Below the pieces are notes generated by a model. It had not been told where the DNA came from, made no database searches, and worked only from the letters and a program-made list of their open reading frames with translations. A stretch of DNA of 64,000 bases. Source: Actinomycetes bacterium (GTDB taxonomy: Bacteria > Actinomycetota > Acidimicrobiia > Acidimicrobiales > Acidimicrobiaceae). Location of the stretch: assembly GCA_021786375.1 (NCBI GenBank), contig JAJYNL010000014.1:28936-92935 (forward strand), read 5' to 3'. Made by a program: the position numbers and the translations under genes. This document shows positions 27,941-38,145 of the stretch, piece by piece. Position 1 is the stretch's first letter; every line of letters begins with the position of its first letter.

Positions 27941-30373
27941 TTACAGCCCGCCCAGGCAGGCATCCCTTTCAAGTTCGAGGATCCGCTGCGGTGGCTCGGC
28001 CTCACGTAAGCGTCCCGTACGCCTCGGCTCAATTTCGAGGCTCACCTCCGCCTCCATGCGCCGCTCACGCTCGCCGGTGATGAGCGTGCGCGCGCGCTCG
28101 ACCAGCCAGGTGCGCGGATCCCGTCCGGCGACTCCAACGGCGGGGCCCGCCCGCGACACCTCCATCAAGTCGAGGAGAGAGAGCAGGCGATCTGTAAGCG
28201 CTTCCCTCTGCCCTCCCGGCGGATCAAGGACAGGAACCGAAAGGGTGGAAAGGAGCAGCCTGTTCAGCGCCTCCCCCTGCCGGTCCGTTCGCGAAGTATC
28301 TGCGCGCCCATTTGCGACCTCGTCGCCCTGGCCAAGCCGAGCCAGGATGGCCAAGTTTTCGTCACATAGCTGATCACATGTCACCTCCTCCTTTCCGGGA
28401 GGAGCACCGTCCCTGTCTACGGCCCAGCGGCCTGCACCAAAGGCGGGCAGGCGTAGTCCGACCAGTTCCATCACCCGGTCGGCAAGCCGAACGTCGACTT
28501 GGGCTGCCACAGGGGCGACCGGAGGAGCCATTAGGTACACGGGTCCCGCACTCTGCAACGAGACCCCTTGTGCGAGGGAGCTGTCACTGCAGAGTTCCGC
28601 CTCGGGGCTCCCAGGAGCGAAAGTCTCCGGCACTCCCCTCGTGTGCCCTGATCCTCGCGCGACCACGACCTGAATGTCACCGGTCGCCAAGCGCTCATCA
28701 GCTACGAGCAGATCCTCCCCGGCCGCCGCTCGCGCGGCGATGCCCGATCGGAGCGCCTCCGAGCTCTGGTAAAGCACCAGGCCTCTCCCTAACGCGAGGG
28801 GTGGCACAGCCTCGGCATGGACCGCGTAGGCCCGGCGCTCCGGCGGTTCCTCCTCCACCTGCTGGGCCAGCCAGCTTCTCCAGCCCGCGCCCCTCCCCGC
28901 CGGCTGGCCGGTAGCCGGGTCCAATCGCGCGGAATCAACAACCAGCACGCCCCCCGCACCAGCCCCTGCCTCGATCATGGAAGCGATAGCGGCGGGATCC
29001 TCGAGATGAGAGACGATTAGCGCCGCACCACGGGGCGCCGTTTCTCCCGGCGGCAGCCTGGTGATCGATGCGGCCAGCGGCTTACCCACCTTCCGCCACT
29101 CGAGCGCCTCGTCGATGGCCGAACCGACCAGGACCGAGCCGCCAAGCGCAGCCCCGCGCGCGGCGGCCTCCAGTGAAAAGAGTTCGCCGGCACCCTTGGC
29201 GAGTAGGAAAACACCTCCAGGCGCGCCGTAGGTCGCCGCTCGGACCTCGCCGAGGAGCGAGGAAAGGCGCGCCACGTCAGCACGGTCGTAAGCGCGCTGG
29301 CGTGGTGGCGGGCTCCCGAAGCCCGCGCCGCCGGCACGCCCGCGCAGCTCGTCGTCCAGGATTACGGATCCGTAGTCGAGCATCCGTTGCTTACTCAGGG
29401 CAGGTGAGCCGGTGTGCCGCAACTCGGCATCGAGTATCCCTTCACCGCGCGTGCGTGCTGCTGCCGCGAGCCGAACTCGAAGCGACGCGATCTCAGTCTC
29501 CAGGAGGGTGGCACGTGCCGTATCGGGGTGACCGAGGGGCAAGGAGGTGGCACGGAGGGACCAGTCGCGAACTAATCCGGCCACGTCGATTACCGCCGGC
29601 TTGAGCGGCCTGCTGCGCAGCCTGGCAATCCTTGATGGGGCTCCGGATTCGTTCATCTCCTTGGCCACGTCCTCACGGCGCCTGCAAAACACCCCGCTCT
29701 CTGCCAGGTACTGTGAAGCCATTTCGATCGGGCCTTGAACGGTTTTCCCCCCGAGCCCACGGTTTGCAAGGCTCTCCTCGAGCGCGGTCAAGTACAGCAG
29801 ATCCAGGTGCGACCCGGCGAACTTGAGCGTCTCGGCATCGATGGCGCGGCTCTTTCCGTCATTGCAGAAGGCGACGTTGGGAATCACCACGTGCGAATGC
29901 AGGTGGGGATCGAGCCGGCGTGAAAGGAAGTGTACGAACTCCGCCGCCTCCAACCGCGGGGCTTTCCGATACAGCCTTCCGTCGGGCGTGCCGACACGGG
30001 TCCAGAGCAGCTCGCTCTCGATCCTGGCATGCACCGCGGCAACCGCAGCGCGATGAGCCTCAACCACCTTGGCTCTCTCCTCGGGGGAACCCAGCCCGGC
30101 CAGCAGCGAGATGCTTTTAGGAGCACCCACAACCATCTCGACAAATGGCCGTCCTCGCCTCCTGGCCCCCAGCGCAGCTGCAAAGGCGTCGCTTGAGCCA
30201 CTCAAAACGTTATGCATCGTGGCGGATTCCAACCCGAGCCCTTGGGCTCCACCGGACCGGAGCAACCGCGCCTCCCAGACTGGCGTCTCACCCCAAGCCT
30301 CCACGAAAGCCACCGGCTCGGATGTCAGGTAGGAAAAGTCCGCTTGCGCAGCAAGTGAGACCAGGACGGTCAT
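27941..30373 (-). CDS. Degenerate MobF/TrwC relaxase-helicase-like protein
   Basis: 810 residues in one open frame. The N-terminal 250 residues match TrwC/TraI relaxases: VGAPKSISLL (83-91) and the metal site H148, H159, H161 in RRLDPHLHSHVV. Y15 is the only tyrosine before residue 135, where relaxases have one or two pairs. The middle part follows the RecD-like helicase layout but has lost the P-loop (LLAKGAGELFS at 390-400 in place of a GxxGTGKT motif) and the Walker B Glu (VVDS at 478-481). No conjugation genes are nearby. The GGAG-containing leader and intact length argue against a simple pseudogene. A DNA-binding or nicking protein taken over by the host is inference. Confidence 0.7.
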   Translation of the reverse strand: MTVLVSLAAQADFSYLTSEPVAFVEAWGETPVWEARLLRSGGAQGLGLESATMHNVLSGSSDAFAAALGARRRGRPFVEMVVGAPKSISLLAGLGSPEERAKVVEAHRAAVAAVHARIESELLWTRVGTPDGRLYRKAPRLEAAEFVHFLSRRLDPHLHSHVVIPNVAFCNDGKSRAIDAETLKFAGSHLDLLYLTALEESLANRGLGGKTVQGPIEMASQYLAESGVFCRRREDVAKEMNESGAPSRIARLRSRPLKPAVIDVAGLVRDWSLRATSLPLGHPDTARATLLETEIASLRVRLAAAARTRGEGILDAELRHTGSPALSKQRMLDYGSVILDDELRGRAGGAGFGSPPPRQRAYDRADVARLSSLLGEVRAATYGAPGGVFLLAKGAGELFSLEAAARGAALGGSVLVGSAIDEALEWRKVGKPLAASITRLPPGETAPRGAALIVSHLEDPAAIASMIEAGAGAGGVLVVDSARLDPATGQPAGRGAGWRSWLAQQVEEEPPERRAYAVHAEAVPPLALGRGLVLYQSSEALRSGIAARAAAGEDLLVADERLATGDIQVVVARGSGHTRGVPETFAPGSPEAELCSDSSLAQGVSLQSAGPVYLMAPPVAPVAAQVDVRLADRVMELVGLRLPAFGAGRWAVDRDGAPPGKEEVTCDQLCDENLAILARLGQGDEVANGRADTSRTDRQGEALNRLLLSTLSVPVLDPPGGQREALTDRLLSLLDLMEVSRAGPAVGVAGRDPRTWLVERARTLITGERERRMEAEVSLEIEPRRTGRLREAEPPQRILELERDACLGGL

Positions 30374-30504
30374 CGCTCCGCACTCCTCGTGTCGGCGACT
30401 TCGAGCGCCAAGCGGAGAAGGTCTTATCGACCGGCGGCACGAATGTGGTTGCCACCGCGCACAGATGTTACACCCGCAGGGAAGGGCCCACTGCCCACAG
30501 CCGA

Positions 30505-31743
30505 TCAGGGTTCGATCGCCTCGGGGAATTCCGCACGCCGGGGCAGAATCGAGCCAAGCCGCAGCGCCCCGAGACCGCTAGCCGCACATGCCGCCGCAAC
30601 AGGGATAGCCCAGGCCAAGGCAGAGCCAATGCCGATCAGTGCACCGGCGATCGGCGGCCCCACCATTCCGCTGGCTCCCCATGCCGCCGAGGTGAAGGCG
30701 TTGTAACGGCCGCGCTGGCCTGGAGGTGCGAGCTCGTTGGACAACATCGAGGCGACCGGCTGGAATACCGTCTCGGCAAGGCCAAAGAGGCCGAGAGAGA
30801 AGATCATCAGCACGTCTGCGACAATTCCTCGTAAAGCCGGAGTCGCCGCCAAAAGGGTAACCAGCCAGCACAGAGTCCATCCAGTCGAAACGAGCGCCAG
30901 CGCTCGCGAACGGCGGAAGCGCTCCACATACCGCACCACCAGCATTTGGGACAAAACGATCACGCCGGTGTTGGCCGCGAAGGCGAATCCCACCACCCTC
31001 GCCGTCGCCCCGGCGTACTGGGTTACGTATGCCGCCCACCCCCCGTCGAGCTGTCCGTAGCCGAAGAAGGTTATCGGCAGGTAGACGGCCATATAGCGCA
31101 TGAACACGCCGTCTCGGAGAGGCTTGAACATGCTGCCGGGCCCTTCCTCGCCGTCCTGGCCGCCCTGCTCGACAAGGCGCGGAAACCTCCTGAACCCGAT
31201 CTCAAACACCACCGCCGCAGCACAGAGAGTGGCCGCCTGCACGAGAAAGACAACTTGGTAGGTGCTCACGCTATGGAGATGCACAATTTGGCCGCCAACC
31301 AGTCCCCCGAGGCCGATGCCGGCGTTGATGACGGCGAACTGAGCCGCGAAGGACTTGGTGCGCCGCTCGGGCTCCGCGACCGAGTAAATCAGCACAGATC
31401 TGGCGGGCCATAGCACAGCTCCCGAGATACCACCCAGGACCAGCGAGGCGGCCGCATACGGAGCGCTCGGTGAAAAGGCCAGACCCACAACACTCACGGC
31501 GTTGGTCAAAAGCCCAATGACATTGCCATGAACCGGGCGCATACGATCAATCATCGCTCCGGCGGGCGCCGAGGCCAGAAGGCTCGTAGCTCCGGCCACC
31601 GAGACAACCAGGCCCGCCAGCCAAAGCGGTTGTCCCCGGCCGAAGTGTAGATAGACCATCAGGTAAGGCAGTGTCAGACCATCGCCAAAAGCCATGACGG
31701 CGCTACCCGTAGTCAAAAAGACGCTGTTACGCCCACCCGTCAT
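30505..31743 (-). CDS. MFS transporter
   Basis: 412 residues with about 12 hydrophobic segments and the typical loop motif after helix 2 (GAMIDRMRP). The start at 31743 has GGAGAGGG 9 nt upstream; the frame stays open further upstream without membrane character. Resembles multidrug or sugar exporters of the major facilitator superfamily; the substrate is unknown. It is 131 bp upstream of the relaxase-like gene on the same strand. Confidence 0.85.
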   Translation of the reverse strand: MTGGRNSVFLTTGSAVMAFGDGLTLPYLMVYLHFGRGQPLWLAGLVVSVAGATSLLASAPAGAMIDRMRPVHGNVIGLLTNAVSVVGLAFSPSAPYAAASLVLGGISGAVLWPARSVLIYSVAEPERRTKSFAAQFAVINAGIGLGGLVGGQIVHLHSVSTYQVVFLVQAATLCAAAVVFEIGFRRFPRLVEQGGQDGEEGPGSMFKPLRDGVFMRYMAVYLPITFFGYGQLDGGWAAYVTQYAGATARVVGFAFAANTGVIVLSQMLVVRYVERFRRSRALALVSTGWTLCWLVTLLAATPALRGIVADVLMIFSLGLFGLAETVFQPVASMLSNELAPPGQRGRYNAFTSAAWGASGMVGPPIAGALIGIGSALAWAIPVAAACAASGLGALRLGSILPRRAEFPEAIEP

Positions 31744-32013
31744 GGCCGCACCCTCTCCGGCGCCGTAAGCGATATCCCTCGCCCGTCGTAAAGATAGAAC
31801 AAAAGGAATTTGGGCGCGCGGGCGATGCCAACGGAGGAAAGCAGCGCCACCACCAGGACGTGTAGTGCCGAGAGCTTGCCTAAGCGCACTTGAATGCCTT
31901 TCAAGGGCCCCTAACGGCCCCGACCGGAGACGCGGCAACTGCCAGGTCAGCAGCCCGGCGACAGCTCCCTATTTCGGTGGCTCTCCAAGGTTGACGCCGC
32001 CGCGTCGGCGGCG
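31744..32013. other. Intergenic stretch upstream of the MFS gene
   Basis: 270 bp with no supportable gene; short open frames here look like noise. It should hold the MFS promoter. The only clear structure is the hairpin at its right end. Confidence 0.5.
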
Positions 32014-32016
32014 TCA
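31992..32016 (-). terminator. Terminator hairpin at the end of the DUF6295 gene
   Basis: An 11-bp perfect stem (31992-32002 with 32006-32016) and a 3-nt loop. It begins at the stop codon of the DUF6295 gene and would end the hydrolase/DUF6295 transcript. Confidence 0.6.
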
Positions 32017-32268
32017 GACATCCACGGTCTGCGAGACGATCCTTAGGATCGCATGCGCCAGCTCGGTGGCGCTCTCACGGGAGAGTTCTACCGCAACCCG
32101 TGCGGACGGTCCGAGGTCCGGGTTGATGAAGTCGATATTGAGTGTGTGATCCTCACGCGCGTGAACGGGATGATCGAAATAGACGCTTGCCCTACCAAGG
32201 TCAAACCAGCCCTGCGGTCCCTTTCCGCTTCCGCTCGCAGCTACGGTCTCGGTTATGTAGGTGCACAT
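32014..32268 (-). CDS. DUF6295-type small protein
   Basis: 84 residues. MCTYITETVAASGSGKGP and YFDHPVHAREDHTLNIDF match a small actinobacterial family that I recall as DUF6295; its function is unknown. No signal peptide or membrane helix. The ATG at 32268 has AGGAG 7 nt upstream. It starts 10 bp after the dienelactone-hydrolase gene and is probably cotranscribed with it. Confidence 0.8.
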   Translation of the reverse strand: MCTYITETVAASGSGKGPQGWFDLGRASVYFDHPVHAREDHTLNIDFINPDLGPSARVAVELSRESATELAHAILRIVSQTVDV

Positions 32269-32278
32269 GGCGTGACTC

Positions 32279-33025
32279 CTAGCCCAACTTCTCGGAGAAG
32301 AAGTGGCTGATCAAACCCCAGCCCTGATTGGCGGCCTCTACGCGGTAGCTGGGCCGGTCAACGGCAAAGAACGCGTGCCCCGCACCATCGAAGCTGTGGA
32401 AGCGGTGGGCCTTGCCGTTCTCCTTGAGGACTTTGGACAGCTCTTCGACCTCGGCCGGAGAGGGGTACTTGTCGTCGGCTCCAAACAGTCCGAGCAGTTC
32501 GCACGAGAGGTTGGGGGCCAGGTCGATGATCGGCTTCACATGGTGGAGGGGATGATCAGCCGCCGGCGGATTTACTATGAATGCCCCGTAGCAGTCGACG
32601 GCCGCATCGAACTCCAGGCTGCAGGCGGCCAGGAAGCTCTGCCGTCCACCCGAGCAGTACCCGATTACGCCCACTTTTCCGTTCGAGTTGGACAAGGAGA
32701 GGAGGTATTTACGCGCTCCTGCAACATCACCCACCAGCCTGCCGTCGGGAACTCCACCCGCGGCTCGTGAGGCGGCCGCCGCGTCGTCCGGCTCCCCACC
32801 CGGCGCCTCACGGTGGTGGAGGTTGGGGCAGATGGCGTTGTAGCCCATCTCGGCAAAGCGGCGCGCGATCTCCTTGGTGGCACGATCGTAGCCCGGCATA
32901 TGGTGAATCACGACGACCCCACCCGCGGGTGTGTCCGAAAGGCACCTTGCCGAGTAGGCCTCGATCATGTCGCCTTCGAATCCGGTAATTTGCACCGTCT
33001 CTGCAAGCACAATCTTGGAACGCAT
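32279..33025 (-). CDS. Dienelactone hydrolase family protein
   Basis: 248 residues, alpha/beta-hydrolase. The nucleophile is Cys in GYCSGGR, the acid is Asp near GADDKYPS and the base is His in GAGHAF, the Cys-Asp-His set of dienelactone hydrolases. The ATG at 33025 has GAGAGGTGGAG immediately upstream, better than the ATG 15 codons earlier. Likely hydrolyses lactones or esters; the aromatic-degradation role of the family cannot be confirmed here. Cotranscribed with DUF6295. Confidence 0.88.
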   Translation of the reverse strand: MRSKIVLAETVQITGFEGDMIEAYSARCLSDTPAGGVVVIHHMPGYDRATKEIARRFAEMGYNAICPNLHHREAPGGEPDDAAAASRAAGGVPDGRLVGDVAGARKYLLSLSNSNGKVGVIGYCSGGRQSFLAACSLEFDAAVDCYGAFIVNPPAADHPLHHVKPIIDLAPNLSCELLGLFGADDKYPSPAEVEELSKVLKENGKAHRFHSFDGAGHAFFAVDRPSYRVEAANQGWGLISHFFSEKLG

Positions 33026-33121
33026 CTCCACCTCTCTCAAGTCAGCCGGAGCAACGATCTTATCCCGCACGCCGGGTTAGACGAGGTCAACCACCACTTG
33101 CAGCTTGGCCGTGCCGGGCGC

Positions 33122-35083
33122 TCAGACCAGGCGATCGCGCATTGCCTCGATGAGGGCCGTCACCGCCTCGACGGCGGTGTCGGGGTGGAGAACGCGCAGT
33201 TCTCCGCCCGCCGAGCCGGCCAGCTTGGCCAGCCAGCTATAGGAGAGCACCCGGAGGCGATGCACCTCCCAGCCCGGCAGGATGTTCGTGTCCAGCTCCT
33301 GCCGTGGAGCGCCGCCAAGCAGCCAAGCCTTGCCGGGCGCGGCGGCGACCAGCACCGAGTCTCCGGCGAGGAGCTCACCCTCCTCGAGCGAGAAGACCGA
33401 AGTCAGCAGGTCCCCGCCAGTTGCCTGCCTCGCTGCGCGATCCTCGGTGACCTGCAGGTTCTCCAGCCGGTCAAGGCGAAAGTTTCGGACTCCGCCGGAT
33501 CGATGGCACCAACCCCGCAGGTACCAGAAGCCGCGATCGGAGAAGACCACGAACGGATCGACAAGGCGCGAGGTGAGTGACGACTCTCCCGAAGCCAGGT
33601 AGTCGAAGTGGACCTGCCGCTGCTCCTCTATGGCCACCCGCAGCGCCCCGATATGCCGCTCGCCTTCTATGTCTACGACAATCGATTCCGCCATCTCCGT
33701 GACGACATCCTTGCCGAAGATCTTCACAAGTGCGCTCTCCAGCTCCTTGCGCCCGTCGAACTCGCCCGATGCGAGCGCGACGCGAGCGGAAAGCGCTATC
33801 ACGAACAGGTCGGAGTGCCCCAGTACCAGCCCCTTGGCGAAGTCCTCCGAGATGCGCGCCGAAATCGCGTCACCCTCCACCACGATCTCGATCAGCTGGT
33901 CCGGAGTGAACGGAGGGAGGCCGCAGCATGCAACCCGCTCCAAGAGGTCTCCGACACGGCCTTCGTCGATCGAAAAGAGCCGCGCGATCTCCTGGGTGGT
34001 CGTAACCGGGTTCCGGTAAAGCCAGGGGAGGATTCCCATGACCTTGCGGAACTGTTCGATGGTCGTCAGGTTGCGGGCCCTTCGGGCAGGCGTGCCACCC
34101 GCAATCCCCTCACCGCTCGCAACTTGGCCGAGTCGCTGCAATTCCCCGGCCTCGGGGCGCGCCTCCCTTTGCGCGGCGATGGCGGCCTCCAGCCACTCCA
34201 CTGCCGCACGCTTTGTCGCAGCTGGGCCCACAAGGCGCATGGCCTCGGAAAACTCCACCACCACACGCATGAAGGCGGCCATGCTGCCGACGCTAAGAGT
34301 GGAGGTGACCCATCCATCGTCGCGCAGTGAAGTAACCGCGACGGGCAGATTGCCCTCCACAACTTCCGCCAACGCCGCCGGGTAGCGAACAACCACCTCC
34401 TGTGGCTCACTCTCGGCGATCGCAGTCCGGGTTTCGGGGATGATCTGGTTTAGGTCCAGGCCCTCGGGAACGTCGCAGGCCACACCAAGCCGCTCCACGG
34501 CACCCTCGACCAGATCGACGCGAAAGGATTTGGCAGTATCCAAGCCCTCCTCCTTGGCCAGCAGGTACCAATTCGCCCACCGGAAGACGATGGCGTAAGG
34601 GCAAGCTACGCGCTGCTTGCCCCGGTACGAAAAAGAGACCATCGAGCGCAAGGTGATCGCCTCGAAAAATTCCGAGACGCCGGGTACCGCGGGAAAAGTC
34701 GCAAGCTCTGCGAGTTCCCCGTCGTAGAGACATCCGAGCTTGCTCGCAGAGTCGAAGGCGTCGCCACGCCCGAAGCGGACCGACGCCATGGCACCGGCGA
34801 GAGCCAGCGCCTCGAGAGGCGTGAGCGAAGGCGCCGGGGTCTTCGCGTCCCTCTGGTCCACCTTGTAGGCGTCCACCCCGCTAGGACCAGTCACCGTACG
34901 GATCGGCAAGCCCAGGGAGCGCAGGTCGCGCTTGGCCCGCTCGAAGGCCTGCCGCCGCGCAGCCGGCGTATCGGGAAATCCGCCGATGTCGGCGACGATC
35001 TGGTCCAAGGTCAGCGCTCGGGGCGAGTTGGCCAGCAGGAGATAGAGGTTGACCAATCTGGAAAGGGAGTCCATAGCAGCCAT
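33122..35083 (-). CDS. pafBC: PafB-PafC fused WYL-domain transcription regulator
   Basis: 653 residues made of two like halves, each with an N-terminal winged HTH and a WYL domain: HTH 1 (about 5-80), WYL 1 (about 135-310, with FRWANWYLLAKEE), HTH 2 (about 340-400), WYL 2 (about 480-650, with FSDRGFWYLRGW). PafB and PafC form the RecA-independent DNA-damage activator of actinobacteria, and natural fusions are known. The start is ATG at 35083 or 35074. The proteasome and Tat genes often nearby are not present. Confidence 0.9.
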   Translation of the reverse strand: MAAMDSLSRLVNLYLLLANSPRALTLDQIVADIGGFPDTPAARRQAFERAKRDLRSLGLPIRTVTGPSGVDAYKVDQRDAKTPAPSLTPLEALALAGAMASVRFGRGDAFDSASKLGCLYDGELAELATFPAVPGVSEFFEAITLRSMVSFSYRGKQRVACPYAIVFRWANWYLLAKEEGLDTAKSFRVDLVEGAVERLGVACDVPEGLDLNQIIPETRTAIAESEPQEVVVRYPAALAEVVEGNLPVAVTSLRDDGWVTSTLSVGSMAAFMRVVVEFSEAMRLVGPAATKRAAVEWLEAAIAAQREARPEAGELQRLGQVASGEGIAGGTPARRARNLTTIEQFRKVMGILPWLYRNPVTTTQEIARLFSIDEGRVGDLLERVACCGLPPFTPDQLIEIVVEGDAISARISEDFAKGLVLGHSDLFVIALSARVALASGEFDGRKELESALVKIFGKDVVTEMAESIVVDIEGERHIGALRVAIEEQRQVHFDYLASGESSLTSRLVDPFVVFSDRGFWYLRGWCHRSGGVRNFRLDRLENLQVTEDRAARQATGGDLLTSVFSLEEGELLAGDSVLVAAAPGKAWLLGGAPRQELDTNILPGWEVHRLRVLSYSWLAKLAGSAGGELRVLHPDTAVEAVTALIEAMRDRLV

Positions 35084-35248
35084 TGCGTAGCCATGCTACA
35101 GCTGGGCAGGCCATGCCTAGGGCCGAACTTGCACAGGGCGCGGCCCCGCACCCCCTTCGCGCCACCCGTGGCCGCCCGGTGAGTTATAGGCTGGTCCCCG
35201 CAGGTCCAAATCGTTCAACAACGGCCGTGCTCGGACACGGCACTAGGC

Positions 35249-36160
35249 GTGACTTCACCATTCAGCTACCACATCCATCCTGTCGTCACCGCTGCCGCAC
35301 TGGTTGCCGCGGCGCTCTACCCTCTAGTGCTCGCCGGAGCCTGGGGGCACCGTGCACGCAGGCTCGCCGGAGGCACCGGACGCCAGCCCTATCCCTTTCA
35401 TCACGCTCTTTCGCACCTTCGGCGGCGCCAGGCGGTCCTTTTCTATACAGGCGTCCTATCGGCGTACCTAGCCCTTGCCTGGCCCCTCGGCGACCTCGCC
35501 CGCCACTACTCCGTCCTCGCCTATCTCGGCTCCAACTCGCTGCTGGTGCTCGGATCGACTCCTCTCATGCTTGCCGGCCTGCCACGGTGGTTTTTCGCTG
35601 AAATCACTAGGCGGCGCCTGATCGACAACACCCTCAGGATTATGACGAGACCGATCGCTGCGACCGTGGTCTTCAGCACGGTGGTCATATCCTCGATGCT
35701 CCCCGCCGTGGTCGCGGTGGAAACCACCAACGAGTTGGCCTGGGCGGCGTATCACCTCGCCCTGATGGCGGCCGCAGCGGTCATGTGGGTAACCGCCTTG
35801 AGCCTCCTGCCCGGCCTGCATCGCCTCTCCACCTACGGGAGAGTTGGCTTCCTCTTCGTCCAGTCGCTGCTTCCGACCTTCCCCGGCATTGCACTCATCT
35901 TTGCCAAGCACTCGTTCTACGCAACCTACCGTGCCGGCGCTCCGGCAATCGGCCTTAGCCCGCTCGCGGATCAGCAGTTGGCGGGAGCCGCGATCAAGGG
36001 ACTCTCGATCCTCGTACTGTGGACGGTCGCGGCGCTGATTCTCGCCAAGGCGAGCAAGGACGAGGAGCAGGGGCGCGACCCCGAATCGCTGACCTGGGAC
36101 GACGTCGAGCGCGAATTCGAGCGCCAGAAACGGTCGGTCCCGGCTGAACCGAACCTCTAG
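35249..36160 (+). CDS. CtaG-like (cytochrome c oxidase assembly) membrane protein
   Basis: 303 residues with about seven membrane helices and a charged C-terminal tail (about 265-303). The pattern YSVLAYLGSNSLLVLGSTPLMLAGLP fits the Caa3_CtaG family, linked to copper insertion into cytochrome oxidase. Conserved His are seen (H9, H51, H168). The start is GTG at 35249 without a strong Shine-Dalgarno. The family match is from memory of hydrophobic patterns and is moderately sure. Confidence 0.65.
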   Translation: MTSPFSYHIHPVVTAAALVAAALYPLVLAGAWGHRARRLAGGTGRQPYPFHHALSHLRRRQAVLFYTGVLSAYLALAWPLGDLARHYSVLAYLGSNSLLVLGSTPLMLAGLPRWFFAEITRRRLIDNTLRIMTRPIAATVVFSTVVISSMLPAVVAVETTNELAWAAYHLALMAAAAVMWVTALSLLPGLHRLSTYGRVGFLFVQSLLPTFPGIALIFAKHSFYATYRAGAPAIGLSPLADQQLAGAAIKGLSILVLWTVAALILAKASKDEEQGRDPESLTWDDVEREFERQKRSVPAEPNL

Positions 36161-36283
36161 CGTCGGGTCGGCACGGGCCATGCTCACGCCCGCTCTGGCC
36201 GGCCAGCGTCTAGGCTGTACACCTGGTGTACGGGCCTGTCAGGCCCCTCGGCGCCACTCGTTCCCCTCGCAAACGGAGTCATT

Positions 36284-38113
36284 TTGCCCACTAGAGACGA
36301 CCTGCGCAACATTGCGATCATCGCCCACGTCGACCATGGAAAGACCACGCTGGTGGACGCGATGCTGCGACAGTCGGGAGTCTTCAGCGAGCGCGAGGAG
36401 CTCACCGACCGCGTCATGGACTCGATGGATCTCGAGCGCGAGAAGGGCATAACCATCCTCGCCAAGCAGACGGCCATCACCTACGGCACCACCATCATCA
36501 ACATCGTCGACACCCCGGGGCACGCGGATTTCGGCGGGGAGGTCGAGCGCGCGTTAGCCATGGTCGACGGGGCGCTCCTCCTTGTCGACGCCGCAGAGGG
36601 CCCGCTTCCTCAGACCCGCTTCGTTCTGCGCAAAGCGCTGGCTCGGCATCTTCCCATGATCATCGTGCTCAACAAAGTCGATCGGCCCGACGCGCGCGTC
36701 AAGGAAGTCCTGGACGAGGTCTATGAGCTTTTCTTGGACCTGGATGCGACGGAGGAGCAGATCGAGTTCCCGGTCATCTACGCCAGCGGCAAACATGGCT
36801 GGGCAAGCACAGAGAACCGGCCGGGAACCAATCTGATCCCGCTCTTCGATACCATCATCGAGCGCGTGGCCGCTCCGGAATATGAGTCCGACACCGACCT
36901 GCAGGCATTGGTGACCAACATCGATGCCAGCCCCTACCTCGGGCGCCTGGCTATCTGCCGTATCATTAACGGCACCCTGGCCAAAGGGGCGACAGTGGCA
37001 TGGTGCAGGCGCGACGGCTCGGTACAGCGGGCAAAGATCACCGAGATGTTCGTCACCGACGCCCTTACCCGCGTGCCAGCCGAGAAGGCGGGGCCGGGCG
37101 AGATCGTCGCAATTGCCGGGATCGCCGACATCACCATAGGCGAGACCCTGGCCAACCCGGAAGATCCCAAACCCCTCCCGCTCCTCACAGTGGACGAGCC
37201 GTCCATCTCGATGACCTTCGGCGTCAATACCGCTCCGCTTGCCGGGCGCGAGGGGACAAAGGTCACGGCCAGGCTGATCAAGAACCGCCTCGACCAGGAG
37301 CTGATCGGCAACGTCTCTCTGCGCGTTCTCAATACCGAGAGGCCCGACACCTGGGAGGTTCAAGGCCGGGGCGAGCTGGCACTCGCCATCCTCATCGAAA
37401 TGATGCGCCGTGAGGGATACGAGCTCACGGTAGGCAAGCCTCGCGTGATCACCAGGGAGATCGACGGCAAGACCTGCGAACCGGTCGAAATCCTGGAGAT
37501 CGACTGCCCGGCGGATTACCTTGGGGCGATCACTCAAGTCCTCGCGGCACGCAAGGCGAACTTGGTGGAGATGGTAAACCACGGTACCGGCTGGATACGC
37601 ATCGTCTACTCCGTCCCTTCCCGCGGCCTGATCGGCATCCGCACCGAATTGCTCACCCAGACCAAAGGGACCGCCCAGATCCACCACGCGTATGACCGCT
37701 ACGAGCCATGGTTCGGAGATATCCGCAGTCGCCAGTCTGGCTCCATGGTCGCCGACCGCTCCGGAGTCGGTACCTCATACGCGCTCCTCAATCTCCAGGA
37801 ACGCGGGCGCATGTTCATCGCTCCGGGGGACGAGGTATACGAAGGAATGATCGTGGGCGAGAACTCGCGGGCGGAAGACATGGACGTCAATCCGACCAAA
37901 GAAAAGAAGCTGACCAACATCCGCTCCTCCACCGCCGAGGAGCTGGTCCGGCTGACCCCTCCCGCCCTCCTCAGCTTGGAAGGCGCACTCGAGTTCATAG
38001 CCGAGGACGAGTGCATCGAGGTTACGCCAAAGGCCGTGCGACTGCGCAAATGGTACCTCTCGGCCTCGGAGAGAGCCCGCCTCCGGTCGAACCGCGTGGC
38101 CGGAGCCCGCTGA
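36284..38113 (+). CDS. typA: Ribosome-associated GTPase TypA/BipA
   Basis: 609 residues, full length. G1 [11 protein letters not shown]2 within REKGITI, G3 [14 protein letters not shown] and G4 NKVDRPDAR are all present, followed by the EF-G-like domains II, III and V and the BipA-specific C-terminal domain. It acts in 50S subunit assembly under stress and in the cold. The start is TTG at 36284 with GGAG upstream. Monocistronic by position. Confidence 0.96.
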   Translation: MPTRDDLRNIAIIAHVDHGKTTLVDAMLRQSGVFSEREELTDRVMDSMDLEREKGITILAKQTAITYGTTIINIVDTPGHADFGGEVERALAMVDGALLLVDAAEGPLPQTRFVLRKALARHLPMIIVLNKVDRPDARVKEVLDEVYELFLDLDATEEQIEFPVIYASGKHGWASTENRPGTNLIPLFDTIIERVAAPEYESDTDLQALVTNIDASPYLGRLAICRIINGTLAKGATVAWCRRDGSVQRAKITEMFVTDALTRVPAEKAGPGEIVAIAGIADITIGETLANPEDPKPLPLLTVDEPSISMTFGVNTAPLAGREGTKVTARLIKNRLDQELIGNVSLRVLNTERPDTWEVQGRGELALAILIEMMRREGYELTVGKPRVITREIDGKTCEPVEILEIDCPADYLGAITQVLAARKANLVEMVNHGTGWIRIVYSVPSRGLIGIRTELLTQTKGTAQIHHAYDRYEPWFGDIRSRQSGSMVADRSGVGTSYALLNLQERGRMFIAPGDEVYEGMIVGENSRAEDMDVNPTKEKKLTNIRSSTAEELVRLTPPALLSLEGALEFIAEDECIEVTPKAVRLRKWYLSASERARLRSNRVAGAR

Positions 38114-38145
38114 GGGCAGGGCTGCGGCCGACCTCCACCCGCTCG

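Noticed and set aside
26826..28373. 515-codon plus-strand frame across the ligase and relaxase-like genes
   Set aside because: It spans two real genes on the other strand and the gap between them, and has no motifs.
30374..30504. An oriT beside the relaxase-like gene
   Set aside because: No clear inverted repeat with a nick-like sequence, and no accessory transfer genes.
36554..37687. 377-codon frame opposite typA
   Set aside because: Antisense to a universally conserved GTPase gene and without motifs.
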